DNA of 64,000 nucleotides from Drosophila miranda. Taxonomy: Eukaryota > Arthropoda > Insecta > Diptera > Drosophilidae. This document shows, piece by piece, positions 13,201-25,731 of the stretch. The stretch lies in NCBI RefSeq assembly GCF_003369915.1, contig NC_046673.1, positions 18,026,001 through 18,090,000 of the forward strand. Reading direction: 5' to 3'. The notes under the pieces are model-generated. The model saw nothing but the letters and a program-made list of their open reading frames with translations. It had not been told where the DNA came from and did no database searches. Each line of letters begins with the position of its first letter. The stretch's first letter is position 1. The position numbers and the translations under genes were made by a program.

Positions 13201-16200
13201 TGCGGGATCGGGATCGTGAAGTGTTATGTGAGTATTTGCTGAGGGTATCAAGCGCAATGCGAAGCGCGGGGGGTTTCTAAGGGTGAGTCGGAAACGTTGC
13301 CGGAGAATCAGGGATCACGGACCACGGATCACCCAAGGATACAGCCAGCTGAAGGTGACTCAAACTCGGACCTTTACCCAACACAGCCCTGAGATCCTGC
13401 GCATCCTGGGACGAAAGGAAATCTGTCTAAATTCAACGATCTGCTGATCAAAGAATCAGCTAGACCCAGCGCTGAATCGGTTCCCAGAATCCTATCGAAG
13501 CGAAACTTTCACTGCCACAAACTGAGCGACCAGTAATTCCTTTTCTCAGCGTCTTCGGTTCCAGATTCGATAGGTTTTTTGGGTGGGCACGTTCTAAACA
13601 CCAATTAGAATTGAATCCAAAGTTTATGAAATGAAATTGGTTCATGGAACCATCTCGTTAGATCCCTTCTATATTACCAGTTGATATTTGGCTCTTTTCA
13701 TATTAAAATCTACCTTTCATGATGCTTGATGATCTTCTACAAAGATCTTAATCTGAATAGGTGATGGTTCTGGAAATTCCACCATTCCACATTAAGGAGA
13801 TAATCTCAAAGCAAATGTGTGTCAATTCAGATTGAAATACTCCTCGATTCAGCTCTAATCGGACCGGACCATCCACGCACCTTCGTCTCGCATTCATCGT
13901 CGTCTCGTGTGCGTAATGTACATAGTATATATACGAGTATACAGCATTTAGTATTACGATGATGATGATGACTACACGATCACGCTCAATTGCAATCAGT
14001 TGTTATTGTTGCATCATACGCTCCATTCCATACAAAACAGAACAGAACGGAACATCCATGGCCACCATGGACAACTTGAGAAGTTGACTAAACAAAAGCA
14101 CGAGCCCGCTGATTATAGCCGCTGCTGGCATCGTCATCGTCATCGATTGGATCGATTGAGTGCACGGGGAACACTGGCGGAGCAGCGGAACAGCGGAAAA
14201 CAAAAACAAACAACAAATGAATGCGTTCTCTTTGACGCACCGATGACTAGGGTTTTCAGATGATGAATATCAGTTGAGGGGGGGTCTCTCCTTCGATATT
14301 TCATCGATAGCTCGCATATGCAGATCAGTACTCGGCTGAGTATCGTATTGTCGCGGCACGTGAGCCTTGACCGCGTTGCCGTTGGTACAGTGCAGTACAG
14401 TACTGTATGGACCCGCATCGTCAACTCTTTTTTCTGCCCTCCGCTCTGGCCATCGCCTGCCGCCGCCGGTTCCAACTGGAATCCAGCGACGTCGCTGCTT
14501 ATCACAATGCAGCAGCAGCAGGAGAAGCAGCAGCAGCATCAGTAGCAGCAGACTACAAAGCCTTGCCGAAACTTATCTGCCGCGCAACGACTTTGAGGCC
14601 GAACCCAATTCCGATCCCGATGCCGATGCCGATGTCCAGCGATGTCCGCAGTGACTATTTCTGCGTCGCAGTTAGCCCGCCCGCTCTAGCAGAAACCAAA
14701 CAAAATTTGATAAGTTTTTGTATGTAGAGAGAGAGAGAGAGAGAGAGCGAAAGAGAGTAAGAGTCCGAGAGCGGCGCTGCGCTGCGCTGCTGCAGTTCTG
14801 CCCGCGTCTCGCACTTTGGAATGTAAACCGATGCCGCCTTCGTTCGTTTTTATCAGCGTGCGCGATTTTTACCGCGCCGAACATTGAGTGAAGTTCTGTC
14901 TGAATGGGATGCGTAATTGATATAGTGTGTGTATATAGTGCACACACGCATCCCTGGCTGATGTGTACACGTGTGTAATGTGGAAGTGGCATCTATTTTT
15001 GGGTCACTGTATGGCAAACAGCAACAAAACAAACCATCGTCCAGACAACAAAGGCATCCAAACTGATGAAATGCAAACAGACGGCCGCGCGAAATCTATT
15101 TCTGGTTATGGTTCTGGTTTTGGTTCTGGTTATGGTCACATCTTAAAACTCACTCTATGCGGTCCACCCCAATTCACACGTGCTAAAAAGGGCAACAGAG
15201 TCGCAGTCGCAGTCGCTACTGCAGTCGCTGTTCTGCTGCCGTTCTGCTGGCGTTTGTAGTGCCATTTGTTTGCTTTTGGGCATTGTAAAAGCCTATAGCC
15301 GCGAATTGGGCTGGCAAAGGTGGGAACGCCATGATAAGATATGTAAATCTTTAGGAAAATCTACTAAAAAATAAATCCAGGGGGTTCACTGATCCCACCA
15401 AGGTCTCTCCCACTCCAGCAGGAAGACCATGGAATAATGCCTTCCATCTGGGGCTGTACCCTCAACCCTAACCTATAAACCTCCATTTCAAATTTTTAAG
15501 GTCTTTCCGAATTGCGCATCAGACACAAGTCCTAAAACGCTGATGCAATTCAAGCGTTCCATTACAACAGAATCGAACTGCATCGAACATAATCGACTCC
15601 TAGCGGGCCAGCCAGCGTGTCTGTGCAAAGTAGGGGCCCTGATAAGCCAGACAGAAGTGGCCGACAGATACCAACCTGTTGAGATCTACCCGACACCCTG
15701 AAATGGCTCAATCATTGACTGGCACAGGTACTCGGAATGGGCTAAAATATCACTACCTGCAGTCCCTGGCCGAACACGTGTCAGAATGATTGTTTTGGCT
15801 TGGATTGTAGTGGGTTTTCGGGCCACTTGGGACTGGGATTCACCCCGGTCGATGGCTCATACTGGGGCTGGGGCCTGCCCCCGATTTCCACTTGAGTCAT
15901 GGCATCCTCGCCGACGACTCAGAGGCCGTGCGGCGATAGCTTGCGCAACTGTACCTACAAAAGGGGGCTGGAAAGCAACCGGAAATTCCCGGAAAAGGAT
16001 CAGATCTTGCATAATTTCTACCTGCAAAGGAGATTACAAGAAACTATCCGCGTGCATTCCGAGTATATAGAATGGATATGGGCTGACCGAGCGGGCTGTA
16101 GGAGGCTGGCCTTTCGCTATCTTTTGTTCGGTAGACCCGCGGGCAGTGCAGTCCGTGACGGCGCCGTTCCGCTGTCGCAGTCGCGGTCGCTGCCAATGCC

Positions 16201-18923
16201 GCTGCCGCCGCAGTCGACGTCGTTGCGGTCTTATAAACTAATGCAAATGAAGTTCAGAATTAGTTTTGCATTGGCCGCGTTTAGAGCAGCAGCAACAGCA
16301 GAGAACGGAGAAAAGAGAACACAGAGATTGACAATTGAGAAGCGAATCCAGGAGAAATCGATACAGAGGAGCACGCCGCCCGTTATCGATAGACAGAGGC
16401 CAAGTTGGAACACAATCGCCAATCGATCCGCATCTGCATCTGCATTCGCGTGTGCCGATGAGAAACCTGCGTTTCCGCCAATTCGTATTAGCTGGCAAAA
16501 ATCGCTTGAGAATCCATCATGAGCTGGTTCAGAAGATCGTCGCGTGCACAGACCGGGAGCCAATCGGAATCAGATCGGGATCAGGATAAAGATAAGGATA
16601 AGGATAAGGACAATGTGAATGGTAAACCAGACATGTCGAAATCGCTGAGCAGCTTGGATGAGCAGCGCATCGAGCGACTGGAGCCGGAGGAGTTCTTTCA
16701 CGATCCGGACCATGTGCGACACTACAAGGAGGAGGCCATGTTCCTCAGCATCATGGCCGAGTGGGAGATCATCGAGCATCCGCCGCAGGGGAATTACTTT
16801 TCCGCGGACTTTGAGGAGGAGCTGCTGCAGCAGAGAACTCAGCCACAGCCACAGTCACAGTCGCAGTCGCAATCAGATCTGCCTGGCTCTGGCTTGGACT
16901 CCATAGAAATAAAGGAAAAGCCAGCAAAGCGCAGACGCAAGCGCAAGTTCCTGGAGCTGCTCTTTGTCGACAACATTCAGACGGGGATTGCACTGCCCAG
17001 CCAGGGCATGGGACAGGAGCAGGCGTCGCCGAGTTCCGTGCTCTGTAAAAAGTCGAAATATGCCAGCAGCAGCCTGTCCCTCAGCAGCAGCGGCTCCTTG
17101 GCGCCCCATGGGCCGGCCGCCACGACGGCCACCTGTCCGCAACAGGTGCTCAAAGACTGCCGCATCAATCGCACACAACTAAAGACTGAGGCACTCGCTG
17201 GCTCCATAATGGGGGCCATCGGCAAGTGCCCCAATCCCACGGCGAAGCCGCCCACCGTAACCAGCACCCAAGAGATCAACAGGGACACGGACAGCTGTCA
17301 TCCTGGAGAGCTCAACACCTGCGATCACTACGACATCAAGCAGTTCTTCCACCTGGACGAGCGGGGCAATATTCTGCTCAACATAACGCACATCGTGGAG
17401 TTCCGGGCCTGGGGCTTGGCCCTCCAGGGCCAGAGCCGTCGTCTCTATCGACGCTATCGCCGGGGCTGCGAGTGCGCCGACGAGGACTATTGCCGGAAAC
17501 GTGGCTGCTGCTATCTCCTGCGCCGCCTGCTCAGGCTACTGTGTGAGCTAATCGTTGGTAAGACAGGGATTCCAGTGGAGGGAGGATTGAGGTTGGGTTC
17601 AGGGATGGGCGATGGGCGATGGGCGATGGGCAATGGGCGAGGGGCGAGGCGAACTAATGCCAAATCCTAATCCTTGTAATTGTTTTCTTGCAGGTCACCC
17701 CCGCAACAAGATGAACATTCAGAGCAGCGGCCCCGGCGACTCCCTGCGCGCGTACACGCTCCAGCTGGCCCAGGACCCCAGCTCCACCTTCGCCCGCAAC
17801 ATCGAGAACTTCATCAGCTGCACGAAGGAGTCCCGCGAGGCGGCGCCCCAGGTGGTGATGCGCAACATGCGACAGTTCATGAGCGGCATGAAGAACTATC
17901 TCGTGAAGCACGGCGAGGGCAAGTTCCATGCCGAGCTGGAGTCGGCCCGCGGCCGACTGAAGGCCGACGAGTTCCTCAACCTGGACGCCATGCTGGAGAC
18001 GGTGATGCACCAGCTGGTGGTGCTGCCGCTGCGCGAGCACCTCTACGGGATCTTCGTGGACTACTATACGCGCAGCGAGGACATTCAGCTGCTGGTCCAG
18101 AACGTTCGCTATGCCTGCGAGCGTGAGGCGGCCGACTTTGGCATCCGGCCCACGGTCACCCCGCCCTCGCAGACAGCCCTGCGACTGATTGCGAACCTGC
18201 TGCTGCGCCTGCAGGAGGCGGAGCTGCCGCTGGACAAGCTGGAGCTCTTCCTGTGCGTCATATCGACGGTGTTCGATGCCACGGGCTGTCCCCGCGGCCA
18301 GCAGCTGGGTGCCGACGACTTCCTGCCCGTGCTCGTCTATGTGGTGGCCAAGTGCGGCTTTGTTGGGGCCGAGATTGAGGCCGAGTTCATGTGGGGCCTG
18401 CTCCAGCCGACGCTGCTCAATGGGGAGCCGGGCTACTACCTCACCGCCCTCTGCAGCGCCGTCCAGGTGCTTAAAACGTTCATGGCCTCCGAGGGCGAGA
18501 GCGGCAGCGGATCCCTAGACGTGAGTACACACCTCCCTTCATTTTGAGTGGCTTGAAGCTAATCTCTTCTCTACTTTCTCTCCCTCCACACAGTGGCGCT
18601 CCAGCTGCCTGCCCGCCTGCTCCAGCGTGCTGCGGGTGATCATTCCGGATGAATGCAACGGCTCGCTGCAGACCCGAACACTGCCCGTGCGACCGCACAC
18701 GACCACGCGCGAGGTGTGCCGGATCATTGCCCATAAGGCACGGATCACCAATCCGCAGGACTATGCCCTCTTCAAGCTGGTCGACGGCGAGGAGACGCTC
18801 CTCAGCGACGCCGAGTGCCCGCAGGATGCCCGCCTGGCGGCCAAGGGCAAGCACTGTATGCTCGCCTACAAGCGGATCGATGCCAAGATCGCCTGGCCCA
18901 CCACACAGCCGGCAGGACATTGA
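10294..18923 (+). CDS. spri: Sprint, RIN-type Rab5 GEF (long isoform, 3' part)
   Basis: Exons read as 10294-11833, 11902-12912, 12970-13227, 17694-18520 and 18594-18923; all junctions have GT/AG ends and consistent phase, giving 1321 residues in the window. The first exon opens inside an SH2 domain at the phosphotyrosine-binding strand (FIVRGS, with the key Arg) and continues to about residue 70. A long Ser/Gly/Pro-rich linker follows. The 17694 exon carries the VPS9 domain: GADDFLPVLVYVVAKCG and the later YYLT contain the conserved Asp, Pro, Tyr and Thr. The last exon is an RA domain. Family knowledge: Sprint/RIN proteins activate Rab5 at the plasma membrane and early endosomes, with SH2 binding receptor tyrosine kinases and RA binding Ras. 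The 5' exons lie outside the window or went unseen. Confidence 0.93.
13228..16518 (+). other. Sprint intron and region upstream of the short isoform
   Basis: No coding exon is seen. This stretch is intronic for the long isoform and must contain the promoter and 5' UTR of the short one. A (GA)n tract at 14726-14747 followed by GC-rich sequence to about 14900 is a candidate promoter area (GAGA-factor type), but I cannot fix a start site. Dense CG/CAG trinucleotides occur around 14460-14640 and 16140-16230. Confidence 0.6.
14726..14747. repeat. (GA)n microsatellite, possible GAGA site
   Basis: A run of eleven AG dinucleotides. GA tracts of this kind bind GAGA factor or CLAMP in Drosophila; binding here is inference. 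Confidence 0.6.
16519..18923 (+). CDS. spri: Sprint short isoform from an alternative first exon
   Basis: The exon 16519-17557 starts with an ATG preceded four codons upstream by an in-frame TGA, with no splice acceptor between, so it is a first coding exon. It ends at GTTG|GTAAGA in phase 1, the same phase as the 13227 donor, and so joins cleanly to the VPS9 exon at 17694 and the RA exon. The predicted protein is 731 residues. The unique N-terminal part has a charged (DK)n stretch, an acidic block with EEFFHDPD, a basic KRRRKRK motif, and a Cys/Arg-rich end before the VPS9 domain. It lacks SH2, so it should not be recruited by phosphotyrosine. Alternative promoters are known for D. melanogaster sprint; that this exon matches one of those isoforms is inference. 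Confidence 0.8.
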
Positions 18924-19173
18924 ATCCAGCATCAGAATCTGAATGTGAATCTGAATCTGAATCAGTATCCTTTCCTGCCCTGCCCTGCCCTGCCCCATCT
19001 TGCTCACTAACCAAGCATATTTGATTAATAATTTATTATTATTACATTAAAATATACTTAGTAGCCTGTAAGTAAAGCTAATTAACGCTAATTAATTAGT
19101 TAACATTTAATGTGTACTAAACAACAGTATTGAGTTAAGCGTCGTTTTTTTTATCATCATCAACCTCCTCATC

Positions 19174-19203
19174 CCGGGATCCGGGATCCGGGATCCGGGA
19201 TCC
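19174..19203. repeat. 7-bp CCGGGAT tandem repeat
   Basis: Four tandem units of CCGGGAT in the presumed sprint 3' UTR. The unit is self-complementary around GGATCC, so the RNA could form hairpins. Confidence 0.8.
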
Positions 19204-19920
19204 GAGACCCGGCAACCCATCCCTGTACCAATCCGTTTCTTTTTTTTTGCTAATAAATAAACATACATATATCTATGAAAAATACGAATAAAACATATAC
19301 ATGAATATATATATATATTATATACGAGAAAATATACGATATATAAACACTTAGCGAGTAGAGATCCGAACTGCACAATACAACCGAATGGAATAAAAGT
19401 CATCTGAACGAATCTATACTCTATAATCGACCGTATCATATCGGTAAATAAAATAATCACACCCCTACCCCTCACTTACATGTCACTGCCACTGGCATGT
19501 GGGGAGGCGCATCCTGGAGACCAAAATCAGAGTTCAATTACAATTACAATCACAATCACAGCAACAATCAATCCAATCCAATCAATCTTGGCATGCACAT
19601 CGGACCATCAGACTATACACGAAAGGCATTTAGTGGGTTTCTTGAGTCTTTTTTTTCATGTAAGGAAGAACTTAAAAATAAAATAAAATACATACATACA
19701 TACATATATCGACATATTAACCAATACATTTTAATAGTTATGTACTACTAAAAACATCTATGCTCACAATCCCCTCTATATAAAGGACTATTTTTTTTTT
19801 GTATACTTTGTAAAATATGTGACATGTAATCCAAAAATAGCGAACAAACAAAACAAAAATCAATAAAAATAACCAAAAATTATTTCTTATTTCGATATTG
19901 TAACTGGAATAAAAGCCAAA

Positions 19921-20030
19921 GCATACTTTTGGGCTGGCGCAGAAGCCGCTCTATCGGGCAGGCCCAAAAGTAGGCAGCGGCTGCTAGACAGCAGAAGCCA
20001 CAACACTTTTGTGGCATGCTTTTGGGCGGG
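19921..20030. repeat. Hairpin-forming repeat cluster (CTTTTGGGC motif)
   Basis: The motif ACTTTTGGGC at 19925 faces its complement GGCCCAAAAGT at 19961-19971. A third copy, GCTTTTGGGC, occurs at 20016. Between them GCAGAAGCC and AGCGGCTGC are partly complementary. This could be a small palindromic mobile-element remnant or a structured 3' end. Confidence 0.5.
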
Positions 20031-20092
20031 CACAATCGATTATTGGGATTTGGATGTAAAATGGAAAGTCTTGTTCGCTGTGAACACGGTTA

Positions 20093-20262
20093 TATCACTA
20101 ACCATACAGTATATACTCGTAGATGTGCCAGTTCATACACCGAATATGTGCCAAACGAACTTTCTGGACTAGATCCCAGGGACTTCGGCTCCAGCCCAGC
20201 AACGCTTTGCTTGTGTTAATACAACATAAATAATATTTCTGAACACAAATATGTGATTGTAT
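20093..20262 (+). repeat. Dispersed repeat copy A (second copy near 61.04 kb)
   Basis: TATCACTAACCATACAGTAT, then GATGTGCCAGTTCATAC, and about 100 bp later AAATATGTGATTGTAT, recur in the same order and orientation at 61042-61220. Two dispersed copies with diverged middles indicate an old mobile-element fragment. The family is not identified. Confidence 0.7.
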
Positions 20263-21192
20263 ATTATGAATGCTGTTGACAGCATCTATGCTTTGCAGAT
20301 CTACGAGTACTACTGTACGGTTAGTGGCTATATTCTATTACTCCACATGAAAAAAAAAAAAAAAATATATATATATTCTATTATAGACACCGTAACATCC
20401 CAAAAGTGGTGCATACCCTTAGGCTGAAAAACAATAAAAACTACGGATACATATCTGTACATATCTCATCCGAAAGTAACAAAAAAAATAAAGTACATCA
20501 AAATATAAAATCCACAAACTTTGCCAGGAATAAATTGCAGATACACCTTTTTCTGAATATTTGTAATCCGTGAGATAATTTTTGCCATTTTTTGGCATGA
20601 AAAATTTACTTCTTGCCTGGGACACACAATTCCTATCTCTGAAAAAATGTCCAATCTGTTGAATGGAGGTAGTTTCGTATTTGTCAGATACTTGTACATC
20701 CATCTTTTCAAATACATAATCCTCAATACATAATCGATTAAGTATTATAGCACTTTTACTTTTTGTCGCTTACGTTTTTTTCATTTACAATATTTCAGAC
20801 TAGTTGGCATCTTTGAGATACATTTTTACTTATGTTGATCTGCCATATCAATGAAAATTAGTTGGGTATCTGCATCAAACGATCCGGACCGTTCCGTACA
20901 TGTGGCCTACTCGAACGTACGTACCCGTACTATCCGAAGTACCGCTTATCCAGATCGAAAATGTTATTTAGCTGCACTCCTCGAGTACTCTCTTCGTGGA
21001 CTCTATAATTAAATTGGCTAGACTTATCGCAATCTGAAACGGCTCCGTCTAAATATGGTGTTTGAGGATTCAAGCAGATTTGGCTTTGTTTTTGTGCGGG
21101 ACTTTGGTGGGGATCACAGAAGGCAAAGGCTATCGCCGGCCCACCAGTTGGTACTTATGTGAGACGCTAGCCACCATCTGTGGACTTGAGTG

Positions 21193-21246
21193 GCCCCAGC
21201 CCCAGCCGTAGCCCCAGCCGTAGCCCCAGCCGTAGCCCCAGCCCCG
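21193..21246. repeat. 12-bp tandem repeat (AGCCCCAGCCGT)
   Basis: Roughly four units of a 12-bp GC-rich motif in intergenic DNA. Confidence 0.8.
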
Positions 21247-22810
21247 CACACAAGTCGAATAACAGTCGACACGAAATCGAACAGACGGCGCGACAGATAA
21301 CGATAATTGATGATGATAGATTAGCATTAATTATAACATATAGATTGTTCGTACTGCCTAGGGGTCGTGCATAAACCCCGTGTATGCGGATTTATTGTCG
21401 CCAGTATTTAATCCTCGGCTCTCCTTTTCTGTGTTTGCCCATTCATGTGCGAGCATGCATGTGTTACTCTCCCAGAAATCAAAAAATAGCTAAATCAAAT
21501 GTCGCCAGTTAATCAACTAGTATCAGTATCAGTGCTGAATCCGCTTTGTTTTGATGCCAATGCGAATTCGGGGCGATAAGGACCACACACACACACACAC
21601 GGCGATCGACTGACAGACAGAGAGACTGGATCCAAAATATTTCGCAACGTGTGCAAAAAATGATACCCGAGCACCGTGCCGGAGCAGCATCCAACGTCTT
21701 GGGTGCAGACCCAAAGTTCAGACCAATCTCGTGTCCGATCGTGTCTTTTGTTATGTTTGGGCAGTCGATTCCATTGCTTCGATTCGCTATCGTCCTGGCA
21801 GTTGTAAATTGTTTCAAACTGGAGTTTGAGCCATCCATAAATTACTTACTGGTTTAATTATAAATAGATAGGTGCGAGTAGGTATACCAGAACCCAATCT
21901 GGAGACAGCGTTTATTGCCCGAGTCGTGATCGCTGTGGCTCTCTCTCTCTCTCTGATTTTGATACTCAAGTGCTGGCCTCTTATCAGCTCGTCCCAGCAC
22001 AGAGACGGCTGTAGAAATGTTGCAATGACGCGATAATAAACAATTATTTGCACGCCGTGCGGCCCCAGTTGCCCGGGCCCCTGGCGACGGACTTGCGGAC
22101 TTGTGGACAGGGGGATCCGGCCAAAGGGGCGCCCCAAGCACAAGTGGCCCGAACTAGAGACTAGAGACGGGGAGGGGATGGCGGCAGGCTGGGAGAGTTG
22201 ATAGGTAGGCACAGGGCGGGGACTGTGGGGCGATGTTTTGATTAAACGATCCTAAGTACAGCACGTCAGGCGGAGAGCGAGCGACCGAACAACAGGCAAA
22301 CAGTAAACAGCGAAAACAAACGATTGTCGAGAGTAAATATATATTGATTATTGCACGGATCAAGTGGGCCGTTTGATAACTTTCCCCAGCCCAGCCCCCA
22401 CCTCCCCACAACAAGGAGAAACCCACTCCCAATCGAGGGGCAGGTGGGCGGGCATCAGTGTGTCATAAAACATTGGGACGAGTTCCGACGATATACATAA
22501 GACTTGAGGCAGTCGTTTGTGAAGTTTGCGAAGTACCCGACTGGTCGAGTCGAGGAGTCTTATCTTCTCTCATTCTAGGAATTTCTTCATCTGACAATAA
22601 ATCTTTAATGGGATTTCCCTTAGAGCCTGAAGGAGAATGCAATTCCAATGAATGCAACTGACAGATAGCATATTCCCAGAACAGTTTTTTGTGGTCGGCA
22701 CTCGAACAAAGAACTCTGAATCGATCCGATAAGGCCACGATCGATTGGCAGGACTGAAAACTGTTTGACCCACCCACGCAACCCTCCTACCTTTGGCCCA
22801 CTCCCAGTCC

Positions 22811-22845
22811 CAGGCCCAGGCCCAGGCCCAGGCCCAGACCCAGAC
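22811..22845. repeat. GGCCCA hexamer repeat
   Basis: Five to six hexamer units upstream of the LRRC58-like gene. Confidence 0.8.
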
Positions 22846-23422
22846 CCGTGCTCATGATCGCGATCTTGCCTTTGCCCCTGGACTGGAGATGGGGCTATTA
22901 CGCATACGCCTCGTGCGCACCCAGACAAGAACCGAAGAGAGCGAGAGAGCTGGCCAAAAGTGACAGAGAGCAAACGAACCACAGAGAGAGGTAGAGGTAG
23001 AGGTAGAGAGAGAGCGAACGCGGTAAGAGAGAGATCGGGGCCGACCGAATTTCGGATGGACAGCTCCAAGATCAGCTCCAAGCGACGGCAGTTGTCATTT
23101 CATTTGGGTTGGGGCGAGCGAGCGAGCGTCACGTTAGCTCAGGGCATCCACGTTCACACATCGCGACGCTGTCGTTATATTCTTGATTGTTTTTCTTCTT
23201 ATTTGTTTTGTGTGTGCTTCTCTCTGTCTCCGTTGGAAAAGATCATCATCATCGTCATCTTCCGTTGATCTGCGCCGTAGAACAGCATCGCCGATCAGTT
23301 CCCTTTGAGATCCGTAAACAAAAAGCAACGCGATCGCGCCGACTAGCCGCACTCGACTCTTTCCAAGTAATCCGCACAGAACGCGCAGAACACACAGAAG
23401 GAGGCCCAAGCCCAGCACAGCC

Positions 23423-25731
23423 ATGGAGGTGTACACGTCGGACAGCTCGGACACGGACTCGCGAGAGCAAAAGACCATCGATTTTGGCCGCATGAGTCTC
23501 GACCTGGCCACGCTCGAGGATCACCTGACATCGCCGCAAAAGGCCCTGCTGAAGTCCAGCGGCGACATCGAGACCATGCTACTCAACCACAATCGACTGG
23601 TGGGCCTGCCCCGGGTGCTGCAGCAGTTCGCCAACCTCAAGGTGCTGGATCTCAGCTCCAATGCGATCACCCAGCTGCCGGACGCCGTCTGCCAGCTGCC
23701 GCTGGTCACCCTGATCGCCAAGAACAATCTGCTGACCAACTGCTCGCTGCCCAAGTCGCTGCTGGCCAAGCAGGCTGGCGGTGGCCACGGCCACAGCACC
23801 CTCAAGGAGCTCAACCTGAGCGGCAACCAGCTGACCCACTTCCCCGAGCAGGTCACCGAGCTGCGCCACCTCAAGTATCTGTATGTGGGCGGCAACAAGA
23901 TCACGGGCATCTCGAAGGACATTTGGAAGATGCAAAGGTAAATAAATGCAAATTCTCACGGCCCACGGCCCAACTGAAGCCATACGCGAGGGCGAGGTGA
24001 GACGCCACTGTTGCCAGGCGTCTGGTCTGGTCTGGTCTGGTCTGTCCGGTCCCTCCGTCCGTCCGTCCGTCCGTTCGTATAGGAGAGAGAGAGGGGAAAA
24101 AGTCCAAACAACTAGTATCAGGCCCGTCCGTATGTTTCGTATGAGAACTGATAACAAACACCCTGAGAGCCCCAAAGCACTTGTGAGTGGAGTGGCGGAG
24201 TGGAGTGGAGTGGAGGAGTGGACTAGTCGGGTGGTTGGTGGCATCGTAAAAGCCAAATCTATCAAAAACACGTACTCGACTCGGACCTAAAACGATTTGG
24301 TCGAACCATAAATATACGGTACCCCGTATATTAATACAATAATAATAAACAAAAGAAGGCAAAAAAAAAATTCCGAATATCAATGGAAAACAAATTAAAA
24401 AATCGAAATTGGAATTAGTTATCAGATTACCCGGACTTTGTGGCGGAATTCGCAAAGTCGGGTGGTTACGGTGGGGGCTCCGGGACTCGGACACGGACCC
24501 TGCTTATGAACATGCCACTCCACTCAGAGAACGTACGTGAAGAAGAGCAATGCTGTATGGCGCGTGACGCAAGAGGAGATTCTATAGCGAGGGAGTCATA
24601 GTATGGGTGGAGGTCTGTGGTTGAACCATAGAATAAATAGTCCAAAGATCTTTCTGCCATGCCCATGCCAAAGGGTGTATTTATTTGAATTTGAGGCAGT
24701 TCTGTCTTTGTCTGAAGCGGAGATGGTAGACGGTGTGTGCCTCACCTTTTACAAATACACTATGCAATCTCTTGCTCTCTGTTAATCAGTCTTTCTCTCT
24801 CTGTCTCTGTCGCTGTCTCTCTGTCTTGATTTAAGCAGTGTTGAAATCGATACGTTATGGGACAGATTGGCTTTTGTTTACACTGAAAAAAACAGAAGGC
24901 GAGGTTTCAAAGCACCTGGTGGTTTTTCCTTTGTTTGAAACCAAAGAAAGCTCTGAAAGATGATACCGGTTTAGGGGAATAGTTGCGAATAGGGAGGGCT
25001 CTGAATACCCAATTTCCATGAACTAATTTTCACCCTTCCTCGCCGCAGCCTGCATGTGCTGTCGTTGGGCGGCAATCTCATCAGCGAGGTACCGGATGCC
25101 GTTGGGTCACTCAGCCAGCTGCAGGCCCTAGTCCTGTGCGACAATCTCGTCGAGAACCTGCCGATGAGCATTGCCCGGCTAAAGAACCTCAAGTCGCTGC
25201 TGCTGCACAAGAACCGGCTGCGCCACTTGCCCAAGGACATTGTGGCCCTGAAGAACCTAACGGAGGTAGGTCTCCCCGTATTCCCCGCAATATCTGTCCT
25301 CTAACCATGGCTCTCCTTTGTTTTCTTCTCCATCCCCTAAACAGTTGAGCCTGCGCGACAATCCGCTGGTGGTGCGCTTCGTCCAGGACATGGCATTGAA
25401 GCCCCCAACTTTGCTGGAGCTGGCTGGCCGCATTGTGAAGGCTAGTGGCCAGCGGCCCGGACCCTACGACATTCCCCGGACCCTGGCCGAGTACCTGAAC
25501 AGCGCCAACTGCTGCGTGAACCCCAACTGCAAGGGCGTGTTCTTCGACAATCGCGTGGAGCACATCAAGTTCGTGGACTTTTGCGGCAAGTACCGCGTGC
25601 CGCTGCTGCAGTACCTCTGCTCCTCGAAGTGCATCGAGCATGAGGAGCCGGCGCGCGGATCCAGTGCGAGCACCAGTGCAGCGAGCAGCGCCAATAGCGG
25701 GTTCATGATGCGCAAGGTGCTGCTGGGCTAG
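23423..25731 (+). CDS. LRRC58: Leucine-rich repeat protein of the LRRC58 family
   Basis: Exons 23423-23937, 25049-25265 and 25345-25731 join in phase and give 372 residues, matching the usual LRRC58 length (about 370). After a short acidic N terminus, seven to nine leucine-rich repeats follow (LKVLDLSSNAITQLP, LKELNLSGNQLTHFP, LHVLSLGGNLISEVP, LKSLLLHKNRLRHLP). The C-terminal third holds a Cys-rich module, NCCVNPNCKGVFF, and then FCGKYRVPLLQYLCSSKC, which looks metal-binding. The protein ends in a Ser/Ala-rich tail. LRRC58 is a cytosolic adaptor-like protein whose molecular role I do not assert. The first ATG has a good context (CAGCCATGG). Intron 1 is about 1.1 kb, intron 2 is 79 bp. The D. 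melanogaster counterpart is probably CG3040, from memory. Confidence 0.9.
23938..25048 (+). other. LRRC58-like gene intron 1
   Basis: The 1.1-kb intron contains short tandem runs (TGGTC)n near 24019-24040, (CGTC)n near 24053-24076 and GAGTG repeats near 24190-24223. Otherwise it is featureless and AT-rich. No nested gene is seen. Confidence 0.8.

Larger units (their letters stand above)
18924..23422. other. Sprint 3' UTR, intergenic DNA and LRRC58 5' UTR
   Basis: After the sprint stop the DNA is AT-rich, with several AATAAA signals (for example 19252-19257 and around 19905), so the transcript probably ends between 19.2 and 19.9 kb. From about 20.3 to 22.9 kb I see no gene. From about 22.9 kb GA-rich, GAGAGAG-containing sequence leads into the 5' UTR of the LRRC58-like gene. 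Confidence 0.55.
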
